Origin: Rhizomucor pusillus
Taxonomy: Eukaryota > Mucoromycota > Mucoromycetes > Mucorales > Lichtheimiaceae
Length of the DNA stretch: 64,000 nt
Assembly (NCBI GenBank): GCA_900175165.2
Contig: FWWN02000341.1
Location: 1 to 64,000, forward strand
Direction of reading: 5' to 3'
Part shown: piece after piece, positions 21,932 to 33,207 of the stretch
Layout: every line of letters begins with the position of its first letter
How positions within the stretch are numbered: position 1 is the first letter of the stretch
The notes under the pieces: generated by a model
Told to the model about the DNA's origin: nothing
Databases searched by the model: none
What the model saw: the letters and a program-made list of their open reading frames with translations, nothing else
Made by a program: the position numbers and the translations under genes

Positions 21932-23154
21932 ATGCTGATGGAAAGACAGCCCCCGCCTCCAATAGACGACGACGATGCAGAAGCCGGGTGCAAACTCATG
22001 GACTCGTTTGCCATCTTCATTCAGCTGTGTCTAGCAGCAGCTGCATTCTCGACGCTTATAATTAAACGACAACGGGAACAGCCACAGCGACCTGTGCGCA
22101 TATGGTATGAAGCTTGGCAGGAATGCCACCACCGATCCGCACGAGCAGCTAGCTAAAACTGGAGAAAAAAATCTCTTATTATTATTATTATTATTATTCA
22201 GGGCGCTCGACGTCAGTAAACAGCTTGTAGGAGGAATAGTTGTACATAGCTTGAACGTTATGGCATCCTACTTTTCTGGAGGGAGTCTAGAAGGACAGCA
22301 AGCGAATCCATGCGTCTGGTAATAACGTGAGAATCTTTTGTGGGAAAGCACCACGATACTTACATGGAAGAGTTGCTAGGTACTTTTTAAACATTCTAGT
22401 AGACACCACGCTCGGCGTGGGTATTTTGTGGGCCACCCTTTCGGCATTCCAGTTTGTTTTGATCTATCGATGGCAGCTGCCCGGTTTTCAGAGCGGCGTT
22501 TACGGCGATCCACCGCTGCAAGAACAGCTCAAGCAGTGGTCGAAGCAGCTCGCAGTCTACATTGCTAGTCTGACGATAATGAAGTTGATCGTCGTTCTAT
22601 TATTCCATCTTTGCCCATGGCTCTCAGATCTGGGCCGCTGGGTACTAGGATGGACCATGGGCAATTACAAGCTGCAAGTGGTTTTTGTCATGCTCATGTA
22701 AGGTTTACAACACTATTAATTTCACAATGCACGTCGTGCTAACTGAATCTCTTTACCCTGCAGTTTCCCGTTGGTCATGAATATTATTCAGTTTTGGATC
22801 GTGGATACCATCGTCAAGCACAAGTCTGGCAAGAAAACCATCCGATTATCACACGATGAAGAGGAGGCGGAAGATATGCTTATAACTGACGATGAGGATG
22901 AGGACGACGACGATGCTCGAAATAGATTTGCGAATGCTTCGAGACCGTTTTTGGAGAATCTCGCTGGATCTAGCGACAATTTTGCCCACACCCAGCAGCA
23001 CCAAAAGATACCCGATACTTACAATCATGGCAATGAAACATATCGCAGCAATCCAAAAGAAGATGCATTGCTGCCATCACCCTCGATATCTCCCTCGCCG
23101 TCAGGCCATAGTCTCCATGAATTAGGATCTAACGACGCAAGGCGCACTCCGTAA
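21932..23154 (+). CDS. STIMATE/TMEM110-like ER membrane protein
   Basis: Homologue of metazoan STIMATE (store-operated calcium entry regulator at ER-plasma membrane junctions) and of the fungal vacuolar YPL162C family. Four exons: 21932-22104, 22202-22318, 22380-22697, 22764-23154; 332 aa (human 294). Joined exons give MDSFAIFIQLCLAAAAFSTL, then WALDVSKQLVGGIVVHSLNV, ANPCVWYFLNILVDTTLGVG (the family signature), VYIASLTIMKLIVVLLFHLC and FPLVMNIIQFWIVDTIVKH, so four to five membrane helices. The C-terminal tail after KHKSGKKT is acidic (EEEAEDMLITDDEDEDDDD) and cytosolic by analogy. Intron 1 carries an (ATT)n microsatellite directly before its acceptor. Calcium signalling in this fungus is inference from the family. 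Confidence 0.9.
22177..22199 (+). repeat. (TTA)n microsatellite in an intron
   Basis: TTATTATTATTATTATTATT and onward, ending at the CAG acceptor of intron 1 of the STIMATE-like gene; it also serves as the pyrimidine-poor 3' splice region. Confidence 0.9.
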
Positions 23155-23276
23155 TGATACCAGTTTGTTGTTTATCCTTTTTTTGTCACACCATCCGTCT
23201 TTTTGTATCCTTTGTAGATCAATGGTAAAATGTCTCAAACCATGTGAGGCGATGAGACGTGTTTATATGTGTATTT

Positions 23277-26200
23277 TCATTGACTTTTTGTTACATTGTT
23301 ACATTCATCCGCTAGCGTTATTTCATGTTGATGTGCAGATAACCTTGCTGTCTCATAGAAACTGTCGATACTTTCGTCTTTGCCAATTGGACACAGTGCT
23401 CCTGCATTTTCTTCGTCAGATCTTCCAGGTCCACCCGTCTGCCCTTCCAGGTAGGAGATCATTAAATTGTTGAGCAATTCTGCTTGGGTTTCCTCAAGAC
23501 TACTTCCTTGCGACTCGCTAAAGCTGAGCCACTTGTCTCGCAGTTCACTGTACAATGCGTCATCAGCCAGATTCTCTGGGCCAATAATAACGTGCACCAG
23601 TTGAGAGATACGCAGTGCATCTTCCAGACCTCTTGTCTGATAGGCAGGATTTATGGCTTTTGTGTAAGCACGTTCATTTGATAGCTGTTGAAGTGTACAT
23701 TATTTAACTTGTCTCCGCTAATCTGCATTGGGAGGCCTACCTTTATACACAGTCTTCCATATCTTGTTACTAGCGACTGAAATCCTACCCTGTCCAGCTC
23801 GGCAAATTTTGTATCCACCTTCAATTGTTCTTTCCACCCTGCTTCAGATTGCTTGAGGTTTGCAAAGCTCAGCAAAGACTGCAAGTAGTCTCCGTTTGTG
23901 AAGAGAATTAATGCATTGGCTGCAGTGAGCGCCAGCCGACAGAAGGTGTCATATTCTGCCCATGCACGTTTCAGCTTCTCGTCTTTTCTTGCTTCTTGTT
24001 CGTTTATACGCAGCTGTAATATACAATAAAGTGAGCAGGGAGCCCCGTGGTATGTCTCACTTTAAAGCAATACCGTATCAAAACTTCTGTTGGTGATGTA
24101 AAACACATATAAACGTTGCAGAGACGCCCTATCTTTGATTTTTGCTAAGAATAAATCAAAGCTTAGATACAAATCAATATCTGTAATCATTCTCAATCTA
24201 TCCTGCCGCAAAAATAACATACCTCTGCAGGAGACGGCTGTCATCGCCTTCAAGCTTCTGAGCTTCTTCGATCTTCAAATTAACCAATTCATCCAGATTT
24301 CCAGAGGCGCCTGTATTGTATTCATATCTTTTTGCATCGTACTCGTACTCGCCATCAAGAGTTTCACTAGAGTCGTTTCCTTCAAAATTTATCGACACAT
24401 CGTCGTTTGCAAAGCTTGCGTCAGGTTCTTTTGGGAATGTCGGGTTCTCGGCGTATGCATCTATTTCTCTTTGAAAGTCTTCGTTGTCTCTATTCACAAA
24501 ATCCTAGGGGATGTTGCGCGATATTCAGGAATATGCTTTCTGGTATATGTTGCTTAGTTGTACCTTTAAAGTCTCGGGTATAGCGCTCTGCAGCTGTTCT
24601 CTAGAGAACGCTGGGATATCTCTGTCAGTGTATACAAGGGCAAATGGAGGAGTGTCGTCTTGTAACATCTGGTCGTCCGTTACTCGTTCCACACAAGCAT
24701 CGCAAAATCTGTACCAGCCGCCGGATTCGTTGGGTATATCCATTAACAGATTTTCCTCCGCAGGTTCTACACGGATATATGCCCAGTAATGGCCTGTGCC
24801 ACTCATACCATCGTGATGGAAAGTAGCGCGTAAATCGTACGGCTTCTCCTCAAATTCTGGAATATCAAATGCTTCTTGAATTTCCTTCAAGTATTGTTTT
24901 TCTTGATTTTGCAGTTCTGGCGAGCAGCAAACATATCGTTAGAGTAGTGAATTTGAGAACCTTAGGTTGATAACCTATACCTTCACATCGCCGACTGATA
25001 GCTTGTTTGACACCGGATAAAACTGAGCGAAGAGTTTCTGCAAAATTAGGACTATCTTTTGCTTGACTGAATTTTGGACTCTCTCCTTCAAAGTACGCCA
25101 TCGTATTATCCAAAATATCGCGTGTATCGATGCCGCTATCATTCTATTAAAAAATACAAGTTAATATACACAGAATTCCCATCCATTCTGGTTCCTCCGC
25201 AAGAAAGGGACTTACATTGTTGCAACTCAGCTTTTCTCTTTCATTCCTCAGCTGACGTATTTGCTTTTTTAAATTATCAACTTTCTGATAACATTGGAGC
25301 GCCTTGTCGGCATTCTTTTGCAAATATCGACCGAGATGTATCGTCCTTTCAACCAAGTATCTGTCGTCAGAGTTGTTGCCTGATCCATCATCGCTTTCGG
25401 CTCTGCTTTCCAGTGTAATCATCAAAATTAGTGGAATCTTTTCAAACGTCGTCAGACGTAATCCGAGTTCCTCGTCGGAAGCCTCGCTGCCTTGGTCGCT
25501 ATCTACAGAGCTGCTGCTTACAACGTCTGATCCGCCGTACACCATCGGGCCAAGGCATTCGTGGAAGCTCCGCATATATCTACTTGTTCCTAAGGTGTAA
25601 GCTAAGATGGTTAAAGATGATGTAGTCTGATAAAAAGGTGATCATCGAGTCATCAAGTATTAGAAAAAAAGGATATCAAGTAGAAAATCTCCTCGACTTC
25701 CAGATCTCTGCCATCTTGCACGAGAGCTCGCAGCAGGAAGAAGCTATCAGCCTTCTAGTTAGTAACTTGATTTTATAAGCAATATATCAAGAGACATACT
25801 CTTTGAAGGTAGAGTGAATCGATAGTTTGGTTGGATCAGCGTACTTTTCGGCATCCGCTAAACTGTTGACCAGCTTGTCCACAAAAGCTGTAGTGGTGAA
25901 GATCAGTAAATTTGACTAGCTCGAAAGCAGCTAGTATTTCATGTCATACCATCGACCGTCATATCTTGTAAGTTCCAATTGTTGCCGGACTCGTTAGATT
26001 TCAACATTTGAGTTAGTTGCGTGACATTTCCGTAGCGTCTTTTTGATAACGACAGGAAACCAAATAGCTTTTGCAGCTCAAATGCAACTGGGTCATGCAA
26101 TGGACCGTCATTAGTATCGCTTGAAACCATCAAAATCTTGTAAATACCATACCTCTTGCGCTGGTAGGTACGACTTCCAGCTCCATAGCATCCGGCTGTA

Positions 26201-27467
26201 CGTGTCTCTCGGTCCAAATATCGTTCATAGATTCTTCCAAAAGATCAACATCGATGCTTATGTTCTTATTTCGGTTTGACATGTAAGGAGGAATCTGTTC
26301 GCCGTTTCCTTTCCAATAATTCATTGGAGAGCCCCAGCTGTCCGGTGACGGTCGATATGATAAAATGGCGTGTTGAAAAGCATGGATGTGATACAGCGTT
26401 TGTAAAATGATTGGTGCATATGGAAAAGAATAAGCTGGTGGGCGCAGGCCTACTGGTCTTCGAAGAGTGTAAGCTGGCATTTCTTTGGACTCGTAAGTAT
26501 GAAATACACATACATGTCGTTTTGCGCTGATCGATCCGCTGGATCTTCTGGGTCTATCCACCACGTAACAGATGGTTCTGCGTAAGACGTTGAACTTGGC
26601 ATTACCGGTGTATCCCATCCAAGGTTCCGATCCTTTGCAGACGAGTTGATGCATCACGTGAGTAAATAGGAACCACATGCATGTAAGCATGGGTTGCTTA
26701 CATTTGAACTGAATGGGACAACGCTCCACTGCGCAGGATCATACTTTAAGGCTTCATTGAGATCTGACGTGCTGCGGCTGTATGTATTTCGGGAAGAACT
26801 TGCATTATCTTCAGCATGCATTAGCCAATTGTACAACCATACTGAGGACATCAATTCCCTACCGAAGTTGAAGCTGCCACTGGCTGAATTAACGGAGGAA
26901 GCTTCATTTTTAGTATCTGCAGTTTGGAAGTTAGGTCCGTCCCGTTGCTCTTTGTTTTCTTCTGAATTTGGTGTATCCTGCCGCTGGCTACATGAGTACA
27001 TTTTCCACCATGCATGTAGTTTCTAATCCCGCCTTTGGGGACGATTGTACCTCAAGTTCGCTCTCGCTCTCGCTATCAAGAGCATTTCCAGAAAAAATAT
27101 AGTCTGCAGCCCGGGAGACGTCATAGTTGTATCGCTAGCAAACCACGACAAATTTATTTGAAGCCGTTTTCGTATTGTAACCGGTATTCTTAAACTTACT
27201 GATAATGCTTTGACGGCTTTACTTCTGCTGATGCCCTAAAGCGATGGGATGAGTTTCTGTTGCTGCAGATCCCAAAACGAGTTACCGAACTTCTGGAAGC
27301 TCAGCAAGGTTTTCTCTTGCTCAGCAGTGTAGGAAATCTCCCGCGTAGCCCCAGCCTCTCCGTCGCTACGTAATACACGCAAACAGTGTAGTTCAAGTTG
27401 ACTATATCCTACATACCAAGTCTTGAATGCGGGCGATGGCCTCCTCAATGTCGTCTTGATCAAGCAT
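23277..27467 (-). CDS. USP25/28-family protein lacking the catalytic cysteine (pseudo-deubiquitinase)
   Basis: Sixteen exons: 27467-27417, 27235-27200, 27134-27051, 26983-26702, 26632-26514, 26457-26153, 26087-25950, 25887-25800, 25743-25677, 25596-25216, 25143-24981, 24916-24564, 24503-24223, 24161-24074, 24013-23741, 23684-23277; 1038 aa (human USP28 1077). An N-terminal UBA domain (IEEAIARIQDL, GISRSKAVKALS, RYNYDVSRAADYIFSG) precedes the split USP domain. Family blocks seen: LQTLYHIHAFQHAILSY, ELQKLFGFLSLSKRRYGN, AFVDKLVNSLADA, SFHECLGPMV, the coiled insertion, and the His box TGHYWAYI with WYRFCDACV. The Cys box reads PVGLRPPAYSFPYAPIILQT where active enzymes have PVGLKNVGNTCWFSA, so Cys and the preceding Asn are missing. 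The intron between exons 9 and 10 is AT-AC. The long C-terminal helical region matches USP25/28. Function predicted: ubiquitin-binding scaffold rather than protease. Confidence 0.9.
25597..25676 (-). other. U12-type AT-AC intron
   Basis: The donor after codon TTG is ATATCCTTTTTT, an exact match to the U12 5' splice site. A branch element TCTTTAAC (25610-25617, one mismatch to TCCTTAAC) lies 14 nt before the terminal AC. Splicing is phase 0 and joins ...EEIFYL to TLGTSRYMRSFHECL. No GT-AG pair restores the frame. Length 80 nt. Confidence 0.85.
27286..27365 (-). other. Candidate 80-nt cassette (poison) exon
   Basis: The first intron of the USP-like gene (27236-27416, 181 nt) is three times the usual length. 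It contains an internal acceptor (ATTACGTAG, 27366-27367) and donor (GTAACT, 27285), splitting it into 51-nt, 80-nt and 50-nt pieces. Inclusion would shift the frame, since 80 is not a multiple of 3, and truncate the protein near residue 25. Confidence 0.4.
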
Positions 27468-27865
27468 TGTTGCAGCAGGTCAAGAAAGGAAAGTCCACGG
27501 CGCAGTTGATCGTAATTTTCGGACTTGTCTGTGGGCGATGATGGTGGTGGTTTGCGCACCATCGGTCTGCTGGTTGCTTTTGTAAACACTCTGCAATAAA
27601 ACTCGGGAGGCTGTTAATTATAATTTACGAAATGGATCTATCAGTATGAATAAGTACTCGCATGCTCAATGAATTTTTGCTTGGACATTTGTATCATGCA
27701 AGACGTGGATTGCTGATCACAAGGACCCCCGATAAACTTTCATGTCGTTGAAGACAAGCCCTTTTTCCCTAAATCGTGCGTTCGTCAGCAGCTTTTCTTT
27801 TCTTTTCCCTCTTTTATTTATTTCAATTGGTACTCTCTTTTTCTTTAGTGCAAATTTTAGTGCAA
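27468..27865. other. Divergent promoter region
   Basis: 398 bp between the USP-like gene (-) and the unknown gene at 27866 (+). Plus-strand T-rich tract at 27790-27850. An open minus-strand frame here (up to 27589) has no ATG and is taken as leader. Confidence 0.45.
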
Positions 27866-29354
27866 ATGAAAAGCGTTCTATCACACCGTCACTCGTTTCC
27901 GTTCCTCACGTTAGCACCGTCGCTCACGTCGACAGCCTCCGCCATGCGTCCAGCTGTGCTACACAAGGAAGCAGTGAGTTCTTCGTTGTTTCCAGAGATA
28001 GAGCAGCTGGAGCCCAGTTTTTCGAGTCTTGCTTCCATACAGCCAGAACAGCCTATGGATGATGATGATGATGGGAACACGCAACAACGCGGAGTATTTC
28101 AGGAACTGAAACCCGATTACATTGAACCGTTTATCAGTCCATTGACGGAATCAAACCTGAAATATCACACTGGATCTGTAAGTTTGTGTGCAACTTTAGG
28201 GAGCAGAGAAGCGCGCGGTAGTTCAAAGAGAACAAGGCTCATTTATGCAGCGAACAAAACTGTAGTATCCGCCAGCAAAGGAAACTCGCCAGCAATTCGT
28301 GCAATCTTACATCCGCTCGCAGGCATCCATGCTAAAGCTTGAAATAGAGATGCAGCGGCAACGCAGAGCCGAGATACGCTCGCTTATTCCGCTGGACACA
28401 CGTTCCATAAACGACGAGGTGATCCAGGACGACGAAAATGAAACACCCCTAAATGTTGCACAGAATCAATCCACATTCAACGCAGAATCGAGCAGCCCCT
28501 CGCCAGAGAAAAAACGAAAAAACAAGAAAAGATGGTACAAGTTCTTTACCCGACTGATTGGCGGCTACCACGAGAAAAAGCCAAAACCGTCAAGCTCCAA
28601 GCCAATAACCAATCCTCCACCAGCAGCGGCCGTCGATTCATCTACAAGACGCGCTCGATATACATCTTGGGCACCTGGAATGACCTACGAGCAGTACACG
28701 CAGAGTAAAAACGAATTAATTGAAAGTGGAATGTTCGCCTTGAGCAATAGGAATATTGCACGCGGATTTGGAGGAGACAGGATAGCCTCAATGATATTTT
28801 TGCTACCTCCCAGTCATGAACATGAGGAAGCAGAAGAGCAGCAACAGCAGCAACAGCAGCAACAACAGCAACAACAGCAACAACCATCATCGTCGCGGCA
28901 GCCTTCTAGCAATATACACAGCAAAAGAGACTCTACTGTGTCGTTGTTTGGAACTTTCAGCCCCTCCAGCAGACGATCCAGCAAAGGTTTGTCGACATCT
29001 TCAGCTCCGTTCAATCGAAAAAGAATAAGCATTGCATTCTCACCTCGGCTGGATTCTTTGGAGGAGGAAGAGGACAACAACGGCGATCCTTTCCATCGCA
29101 AAGACGAAGAATTCATGGCGTTCAGGTATCCACGGATGGTACATAGGCAGGAATTACGCGAAGCTGCTCTTCGAATCTTGTCCTCGTCCGATTTCTCAAT
29201 GTGCTCCGATATGGATGTCGATGATTACCATTCAAGCGAGGCTGTAACACTCCAGTCTGGTTTTCGCAACAATCGTTCGAAACCAAACGGCTTCTCTAAA
29301 CGGTTTTCAGATCCTGGACTAAGAGTAAACACTTGCTCATACAATGTACGGTAA
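27866..29354 (+). CDS. Hypothetical protein with polyQ tract
   Basis: Two exons, 27866-28177 and 28323-29354 (145-nt GT-AG intron, phase 0), 447 aa. Not recognised. Exon 2 starts ASMLKLEIEMQRQRRAEIRS, a short amphipathic/coiled segment, then a basic patch KKRKNKKRWYKFFTRLIGG that could bind membranes or nucleic acid. The best-ordered part is YTSWAPGMTYEQYTQSKNEL followed by IESGMFALSNRNIARGFGGD. A Q-rich run (28838-28883) and Ser-rich regions follow. The first in-frame ATG is 27866; an alternative at 27944 (MRPAVLH) would drop 26 residues. Likely a fungal-specific, mostly disordered protein. Confidence 0.65.
28838..28883 (+). repeat. CAG/CAA trinucleotide tract (polyQ)
   Basis: Mixed CAG and CAA codons, about 15 Gln in a row within the unknown protein; codon mixing suggests a stable rather than recently expanded tract. 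Confidence 0.9.
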
Positions 29355-29897
29355 ATTTGCAACACTCCTTACAATGCTGTGGACTCTTCGCTTGTAGCTT
29401 TTTTGTTTGTTATTTGTATTCAACCCTGATGTATCTGTTATGCTAATAACTGCTATCTATATATCAATAACTGCTTTTCAGCACACGCAAAATTGGCTAT
29501 CAAGCAACCAATCGGTCATTGCCTTTTTCTAAAGGCTTTCGTTGCTAGGGAAACAGGCCAGCATTTTCCCTGTCCCCATATACAGCACCGGTCTCCGCCA
29601 ACGATGGGCGGGAAAATTGAGTCCCCCAGACTTTAAGGCACCAGGGTAGCTCTTCCGCACAACTCTACAATGTCAGTATACCACTCAAGGCGGACGTTCA
29701 ACAAGAAAGAACTACTGCCGACTGCACGAATCAACGGCAAATTGAAAAGTGAGTGAGTGAGTGGTCCCCAGAGCGGGACTAGAGGTGCATCGTCCCCAAT
29801 TTGGGCGGTGAGATGAACCTGGATCAGTTGTACTGAACTTTGCATCACACACAACTCTCTATGTCTCCTATACGCAGAAGAGCCGCTTATATGTGGC
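29355..29897. other. Intergenic region before the nucleotide-sugar transporter
   Basis: Terminator of the polyQ gene and promoter of the transporter. A GAGTGAGTGAGTGG short tandem lies at about 29750-29763. A short upstream ATG at 29891 overlaps the transporter start out of frame. No gene seen. Confidence 0.45.
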
Positions 29898-30938
29898 ATG
29901 ACTCGAAAACAGCTTTCGTTGATTGTGCTTGTCGTCCAGAATAGCACTCTGGCTCTCATGATGCGCTACTCTCGGATCGTCCAGAAGCCGGGGCAACCCA
30001 TGTATATTGCCTCGACAGCCGTCTTTCTTGCCGAGGTTCTAAAAATCGTTGCATGCTTAATTGTTATGCGGCATCAGCAGAAGACGTGGGACAAGTTCAA
30101 CAATATGGTACGGCAAGAGATTCTTGGAAAACCTCGAGAAACGCTCAAGATGTTGATTCCGTCCGGCCTCTACGCTTTGCAAAACAATCTACTGTACGTT
30201 GCTCTTAGCAACCTCGAAGCAGCAACTTTCCAAGTGACGTATCAGATGAAAATCTTGTCCACCGCTGTATTTTCGGTGCTATTGCTCGGCAGATCTCTCA
30301 ATCGCGGAAAATGGTTAGCGCTCGTCTTGCTGATGATCGGTGTCACACTCGTGCAATCCCAGAGCATCTCCTCAAAACCAGCAGCTGTGCCTGTCGTCGC
30401 TGATGAAAATGCCGGCGAGCCCTCTGCGACTGCTACAGCCGAACCAGCTATCCAAATCGCGGTTCAGAGCCCGGTCATTGGCCTGCTGGCAGTTATTACT
30501 AGCTGCATATCCTCTGGATTCGCTGGCTGCTACTTTGAAAAGATCTTAAAGACATCCGAGACGTCAATGTGGGTGCGTAACATACAGCTTGGAATATCCG
30601 GAGCCTTCTTTTCTTTTGTCGGTATGCTGGTATACGACATGCAACCGTTGCGGCAAGGCGGGATGCTGCAAGGCTACGACTGGCTGACGTGGGTCGTTGT
30701 CGCGAACCAAGCCCTGGGCGGGTTATTGGTGGCGATTGTGGTGAAATACGCAGATAATATTCTCAAGGGATTTGCCACAAGTCTGTCCATCATCGTTTCC
30801 GGTGTGATCAGCTTTTATCTCTTCAACTTTCAGCCTACGTTTCCATTTGTCGTAGGTGCCGTGATCGTCATGGTCTCCTCGTATCTATACGGCTTAGATT
30901 TCTCTAAGACCCAAAACACACCGATCAAACCTCACTGA
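29898..30938 (+). CDS. Nucleotide-sugar transporter (SLC35A / UDP-galactose transporter family)
   Basis: Single-exon 346-aa Golgi membrane protein that imports a UDP-sugar in exchange for UMP. The start MTRKQLSLIVLVVQNSTLAL with MMRYSR matches the first helix of the SLC35A group. Other signatures are LIPSGLYALQNNLLYVALSN, LEAATFQVTYQMKILSTAVF, LLGRSLNRGKWLALVLLMIG, SGFAGCYFEKILKTSETSMW and KYADNILKGFATSLSIIVSG. About ten helices are visible with a variable luminal/cytosolic loop of Ala/Pro/Glu composition around residues 155-190. UDP-Gal versus UDP-GlcNAc specificity cannot be settled from motifs. It is the only long intronless gene in this part. Confidence 0.95.
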   Translation: MTRKQLSLIVLVVQNSTLALMMRYSRIVQKPGQPMYIASTAVFLAEVLKIVACLIVMRHQQKTWDKFNNMVRQEILGKPRETLKMLIPSGLYALQNNLLYVALSNLEAATFQVTYQMKILSTAVFSVLLLGRSLNRGKWLALVLLMIGVTLVQSQSISSKPAAVPVVADENAGEPSATATAEPAIQIAVQSPVIGLLAVITSCISSGFAGCYFEKILKTSETSMWVRNIQLGISGAFFSFVGMLVYDMQPLRQGGMLQGYDWLTWVVVANQALGGLLVAIVVKYADNILKGFATSLSIIVSGVISFYLFNFQPTFPFVVGAVIVMVSSYLYGLDFSKTQNTPIKPH

Positions 30939-31548
30939 TCGTATATCCTACCTACTCCAAAAGCTACGCTACATTTTTGCATTTGCGAACGAACGCACGC
31001 ACGCACTCACTCACTCACTCGCTTATATACACATACACACACTCTCACTCACAAACAACACGCGCACGTAAAATATTGTATTTGAAATACTCGACTAATA
31101 ATGACTTATCCACCAGCACTGTGTAGAAGATTACTGGATGTATCACTCCCGTAATAATGCCTGTATACAATTATCGTATTATTATTATTCTATCTCCTGT
31201 TGTTCTACATATCATTACTTAGTATCCTATTCCGTCATCATTGTGTCCTTCGCCGTCTAAACAATCATAGAGTCAAAAAAGGAAAAGAATAAAAGAAAGG
31301 AGAAACTGTTCATCGTACTTGGATGGGTTTATATGATATGATATGCTAAGGAAGAATGNAAAAAAAAAAAAGACGAAAACGAGAGGATGGGGGACAGAGG
31401 GATCAAGAGTGGAGAAAAAAAGATAACAATGCTATGGATGAGGTGAAGCTACATACAATCAATACGTATACTTGTGTGTACAAACATGCAAGAAAGGAGA
31501 GGTAAACGTGAAACGAGTTCTGGTAGATCCTTTTTCTTTTTCTTGGCT
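30939..31548. other. Convergent intergenic region with simple repeats
   Basis: 3' regions of the transporter (+) and WD40-like gene (-). Contains tandem ACGC and CTCA/CACA repeats (30985-31060) and one undetermined base, N, at 31359 before an A-run, probably an assembly ambiguity at the homopolymer. Confidence 0.7.
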
Positions 31549-33154
31549 TCACCAATGGCTTGCCAAGTTCTTGTCATCAAGTACACGGTATTGGAGATGG
31601 GAGGGTAAAGATGCACACTTTTGAAGCCAAGATTGCTTCCGGATATTTGGGCGTATTAGCTCCTGTCCGATAGATCGACGTTTTGCCGGCACAAATGACG
31701 GCTCGTCGATGCATCTAGAGTCGACGAGTTCTTCTTCGTCTTCAAGAAACTGCCGGATTTGCTCACTCGAGATCTCAAAAAGGCTCTTGATTGTCCCAGA
31801 CAGCCGAGATAATTCGTAAGCTAGTACGCGTTTCTTGGTTGCCACGTACAAAAATCTGCCGTCCTTTGACCATTGCATGCCGTTGATTTTTGCGAGTATG
31901 CGCAGACGCCGATCTTTTTCACCTCGGAAGGAAATCATGGTAATCTCGTGACGTAGATGGATTGTATTTTCTACCGGGCGTGCATCGGTCCACGATGCTC
32001 CTTCAGTAGTTGAATCCGAATTTTCGTTGTTTCGTGTGATAGATATTTTTTCATCCAAGTTGACTGTATGGAAGTAACCATACCTGTTGCTAAAAGTCAA
32101 CAGGCCTTCGAAAAAGGGATGGAACGTGATAGCATAGGTGTATCCCGCGGCATCGATGGTGTGTAAGACCTGCCTTGTATCGGCTCGCCAAACAAGTACC
32201 GAGGAATGCGTGTCGGAGGAATGTGCAAAAAGACTGGATGATGGACTCCATGCAACGTACTGAGACGAATAAGGAGTTTCTGCAGGCGGGCCGTTGGAAC
32301 ATTTAAGTTGATGCAGCGGTACCACGAGCTTCGTGATAGCTCCAAATTTGATCTCGCCAGAGATGTTGTCGCGCTGAACATCCACCAAAAATACAAAGCA
32401 GTCGTCTCCAACGCATGCTATCTGCTTTCCATCTGGACTGATCTTCGCGTCATTGATCGGCACGCCATCAAAACAGCGAAGATGAGAGTGCATTTCGACA
32501 AATGGATGATGATGTTGAAGATAAAGGGGTGTGGAGTTGGATGATGATGGTTGGGATGTATTTCTTGTCGACGAACTTTTTCGTCGTTTGATAGTATAAT
32601 AATCGCTCGGTTGAGAATTTTGACATGCTCGATGAGGAGGTAGCTTGTAGACAAGGATGCCCGCCTCGTTCATACAAGATATCAGCATGTAGTCATATTC
32701 ATCAGAGCCGTCCACATCCGGATGCACTGATCTCTTCCAACGTACGATTTGAATTGCATTGGTCATTAGTTGGACGTTATTTCTGCTTTTGAATTTTGTT
32801 CCCCATATCTTGCGCGGGCGTTTTTGATCCATACAGCAGTACAGCTCAAATTCGCCCTCAAGTCCCCCGATGGCCATGTAGCCATACTTTTGAGCTAAAC
32901 ACAGAGGCTCAAATTCTAAGGCAAGGTAACTGTCTTGGGGACATATCCGCGGGAAATCGGCGCGTCTGATGAATTTAGTAAAGGGTATAAAGCTCGATAT
33001 TAACGACGCTCGTCGCTTTGACGAGAGTATGTGGGTATTCAGTGGACGATACGACGCAGGGAGGCTGCTGCGCAGAGAGACCGATAGGTGCGTCTCGCAA
33101 AATTTTGAGTGACTAGGAGTATTACGCTGATCGCCGTTGCCGTTGCCGTTGCGG

Positions 33155-33207
<53 letters not shown>

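Noticed and set aside
27236..27589. Long minus-strand frame before the USP-like gene
   Set aside because: It lacks an ATG and joins to nothing in phase; the UBA domain requires the ATG at 27467 in another frame.
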